DNA from: Deltaproteobacteria bacterium
Lineage (GTDB): Bacteria; Desulfobacterota; Desulfuromonadia; Geobacterales; Pseudopelobacteraceae
Direction: 5' to 3'
Assembly: GCA_030654645.1 (NCBI GenBank)
Contig: JAURXC010000225.1
Span: 1-18,010 of the forward strand
Length of the DNA stretch: 18,010 nucleotides
Part shown: one piece after another, positions 16,883-18,010 of the stretch
Layout of the letters: every line of letters starts with the position of its first letter
Numbering within the stretch: position 1 is the first letter of the stretch
Position numbers and translations under genes: made by a program
The notes under the pieces: model-generated
What the model was told of the DNA's origin: nothing
The model's database searches: none
What the model saw: the letters and a program-made list of their open reading frames with translations, nothing else

Positions 16883-16911
16883 TCTATAGCATGCGCCGCC
16901 AAAGACAGCAA
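16883..16911 (-). promoter_or_regulatory. Candidate promoter of the putative toxin gene
   Basis: On the minus strand TTGCTG (16906-16911) and TATAGA (16883-16888) are 17 bases apart, and the -10 carries the TGC extension. The -35 is weak (three of six). The start near 16876 would give a leader of about 127 bases containing the hairpin at 16809-16834. Confidence 0.35.
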
Positions 16912-17142
16912 GCTATTTAATATTATTCAGATAATTGTGTAATGGCAGTTGAAATACGGGAGAGGGCAACTGAAAGAAATGGCGAGAGTTTGTACTAAAA
17001 GCCGTGTAACAATTTCCAAGCTTATGATTTCAAAAACCTGTGGTGGTGGATTTTTAAGACGTAGAAATTGGTCGATTTGCAGGAGTGTGGGTTGCAGGAA
17101 GATCGAGTGATGTCGGAGGTTATTTTGGCAGAGAAGTCGGTT

Positions 17143-17625
17143 TTACTCCAGATCCTCACCCACCTCTTCCATCTCGCGCGTGATCTCGGCCAGGCCGGCA
17201 TCCTTGCGCCTGAAAACCGTCACCAGCCAATAGCAGACGGCGTAGCTGGCCAGCGCGGCGAAGAATCCGATCACCGAACTTCCCAGCAGCAGCGAAGAGG
17301 CATACATCTTGAGGCTGCTCCATTTGAGGCTCGTTACCTGGAATTCCAGCGGTTTGTTGCCCAGCATGAACTCGCCCAGCTTGTAGCTGGCCGCCAGCGC
17401 CGGAACCACCGTCAGCGGGGTGTTGGCCCAAGCTCCGGTGATGCAGGTCAGCTTGTTGAGGCGGAAAATGAAGGCGACGGCAATTGCCAGCGGCGTGTGC
17501 AGTCCGAAGAAAGGGGTAAAGCTGATAAAAACGCCGGCGGCAAAGCCGGTTGCGATGTGACCGGGATGGGCGTCCAGCGAAAGGATTTTCTTGAATTGCT
17601 GCTTCAGCTTTTCAATGTTGATCAT
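17143..17625 (-). CDS. DUF2062 inner-membrane protein
   Basis: The protein has 160 residues. The DUF2062 hallmark is clear: HPGHIATGFAAGVFISFTPF (20-39), FGLHTPLAIAVAFIFRLNKL and then WANTPLTVVP (66-75), which matches the family pattern of a small residue-rich first helix, a PFFGLHT turn and an N-T/P-P-L-T motif. Two further hydrophobic stretches lie at about 104-140 (SSLLLGSSVIGFFAALA, then YAVCYWLVTVF). The C terminus is acidic and probably cytoplasmic. Function of the family is unknown. GAGG lies about 5 bases before the ATG. It is transcribed away from the exported protein gene at 17745, from its own promoter at 17646-17675. Confidence 0.93.
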   Translation of the reverse strand: MINIEKLKQQFKKILSLDAHPGHIATGFAAGVFISFTPFFGLHTPLAIAVAFIFRLNKLTCITGAWANTPLTVVPALAASYKLGEFMLGNKPLEFQVTSLKWSSLKMYASSLLLGSSVIGFFAALASYAVCYWLVTVFRRKDAGLAEITREMEEVGEDLE

Positions 17626-17645
17626 GTCGGCCTCGGGTGTCGGTA

Positions 17646-17675
17646 ACTCTAAGGTTTTGGAAGGCGGATTGTCAA
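17646..17675 (-). promoter_or_regulatory. Sigma-70 promoter of the DUF2062 gene
   Basis: On the minus strand a perfect TTGACA (17670-17675) is followed after 18 bases by TAGAGT (17646-17651). The start would be near 17639, leaving a 14-base leader that just contains the ribosome site. Confidence 0.6.
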
Positions 17676-17685
17676 CTGAATAGAC

Positions 17686-17714
17686 TTCACTGAAGCCTTG
17701 TATTCTGTTATAAA
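17686..17714 (+). promoter_or_regulatory. Sigma-70 promoter of the exported protein gene at 17745
   Basis: TTCACT (17686-17691) and TATAAA (17709-17714) are separated by 17 bases, with TGT directly before the -10 (extended -10). The start would be near 17721, 24 bases ahead of the ATG. The -35 elements of this and the divergent DUF2062 promoter are 10 bases apart. Confidence 0.6.
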
Positions 17715-17744
17715 GCGATTCAGATCAGAAACGGAGGACTGTTC

Positions 17745-18010
17745 ATGAAGCAAACTCTCAAGATTCTGGCTGCAACCCTGCTGATGTCAACCCTTTCATT
17801 ACCGGCAACTGCAGCCACTCGCAACTGCACTTTCAAAAAGCAGCTCCGGCAGGCGGAACTGGCCTTCGACATTGCCAGCCGTCCGGCGGCGGGCTGTGCC
17901 GTGCAGGTGATCGATATTACCCTGCGCCGTAGCGGAAAATTCGTTTCCCGATATCGCGCTGATGTGGACTACCTGGCCGAAAAAGCCTGGCTGGAGGATT
18001 TATCAGGCGA
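17745..18010 (+). CDS. Exported protein of unknown function, cut by the window edge
   Basis: About 88 codons are visible; the 3' end lies outside. CGGAGGA lies 6 bases before the ATG. Residues 1-23 form a signal peptide (MKQTLKILAATLLMSTLSLP then ATA), with cleavage predicted after residue 23 or 24. The mature start is ATRNCTFKKQLRQAELAFDI, with a Cys at 28 and another near 50 (PAAGCAVQV), followed by beta-rich sequence (VIDITLRRSGKFVSRYRADV). The first Cys lies four residues past the cleavage point and is not preceded by a lipobox, so it is probably not a lipoprotein. I do not recognise the family; a periplasmic location is inferred. Confidence 0.8.
   Translation, partial: MKQTLKILAATLLMSTLSLPATAATRNCTFKKQLRQAELAFDIASRPAAGCAVQVIDITLRRSGKFVSRYRADVDYLAEKAWLEDLSG

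Larger units (their letters stand above)
16749..17142. other. AT-rich intergenic region upstream of the putative toxin gene
   Basis: This 394-base stretch carries no supportable gene on either strand. It holds the toxin ribosome site (next to 16748), a leader hairpin at 16809-16834 and a candidate promoter at 16883-16911. No clear terminator follows the DUF2062 stop codon at 17143, so readthrough into the toxin gene is possible. The left part is GC-rich, the right part (16860-17100) distinctly AT-rich. Confidence 0.5.

Noticed and set aside
11703..17142. Toxin gene cluster or secretion island around the MACPF protein
   Set aside because: Flanking genes are an ordinary MFS carrier and a DUF2062 protein; no transposase, integrase, phage or secretion gene is present.

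Overview
The window reads as chromosomal DNA of a Geobacter-like member of the Desulfuromonadota. The grounds are inference from content: a GEMM-I riboswitch of the cGAMP-sensing type (a Geobacter hallmark), a sigma-54 type promoter, DUF4388 and roadblock/LC7 proteins, a large PAS-containing hybrid histidine kinase, anaerobic-type cobalamin synthesis (CbiE) and moderately GC-rich coding DNA with AT-rich gaps. No rRNA, tRNA, CRISPR array, insertion sequence or phage gene is visible.

Layout. 1-511 (-) is the start of a cut-off cbiE. 769-1325 (+) is a compact regulatory unit: a sigma-54-like promoter, a GEMM-I aptamer, an overlapping intrinsic terminator, and a small exported protein of unknown function. 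1415-4306 (-) is an orphan membrane hybrid histidine kinase (Cache-like sensor, two PAS, HisKA, HATPase, receiver). 4484-6289 (-) is the translational GTPase TypA/BipA. 6423-7947 (-) is a two-gene operon of roadblock/LC7 proteins, the first with an N-terminal DUF4388. 8252-10119 (-) is a two-gene operon: an exported protein with many degenerate WPLY-like repeats, then a small CoA-binding Rossmann protein. 10440-11690 (+) is an MFS transporter. 11703-16748 (-) is a 1681-residue protein of striking architecture. 17143-17625 (-) is a DUF2062 membrane protein, and 17745-18010 (+) is the start of a cut-off exported protein.

The most notable item is the 1681-residue protein. It joins an N-terminal MACPF/perforin-like region (WGTHY signature), a long helical region interrupted by a hydrophobic hairpin (the plan of alpha-pore-forming toxins), a beta-rich region, and a C-terminal P47/OrfX-like TULIP region (GWD...N.A opening; FALKNLLFP...PGD closing), the family otherwise known from botulinum neurotoxin-type gene clusters. 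It stands alone, with no signal peptide and no visible secretion genes. The second notable item is the riboswitch: by manual alignment its ligand-contacting position 20 is A, the state linked to 3',3'-cGAMP selectivity, and the 21:46 pair is swapped from G:C to C:G. The terminator shares bases with the aptamer, so ligand should turn the small exported protein on.

Genes are mostly short transcription units separated by readable terminators and promoters, so apart from the two small operons there is little sign of functional linkage between neighbours.
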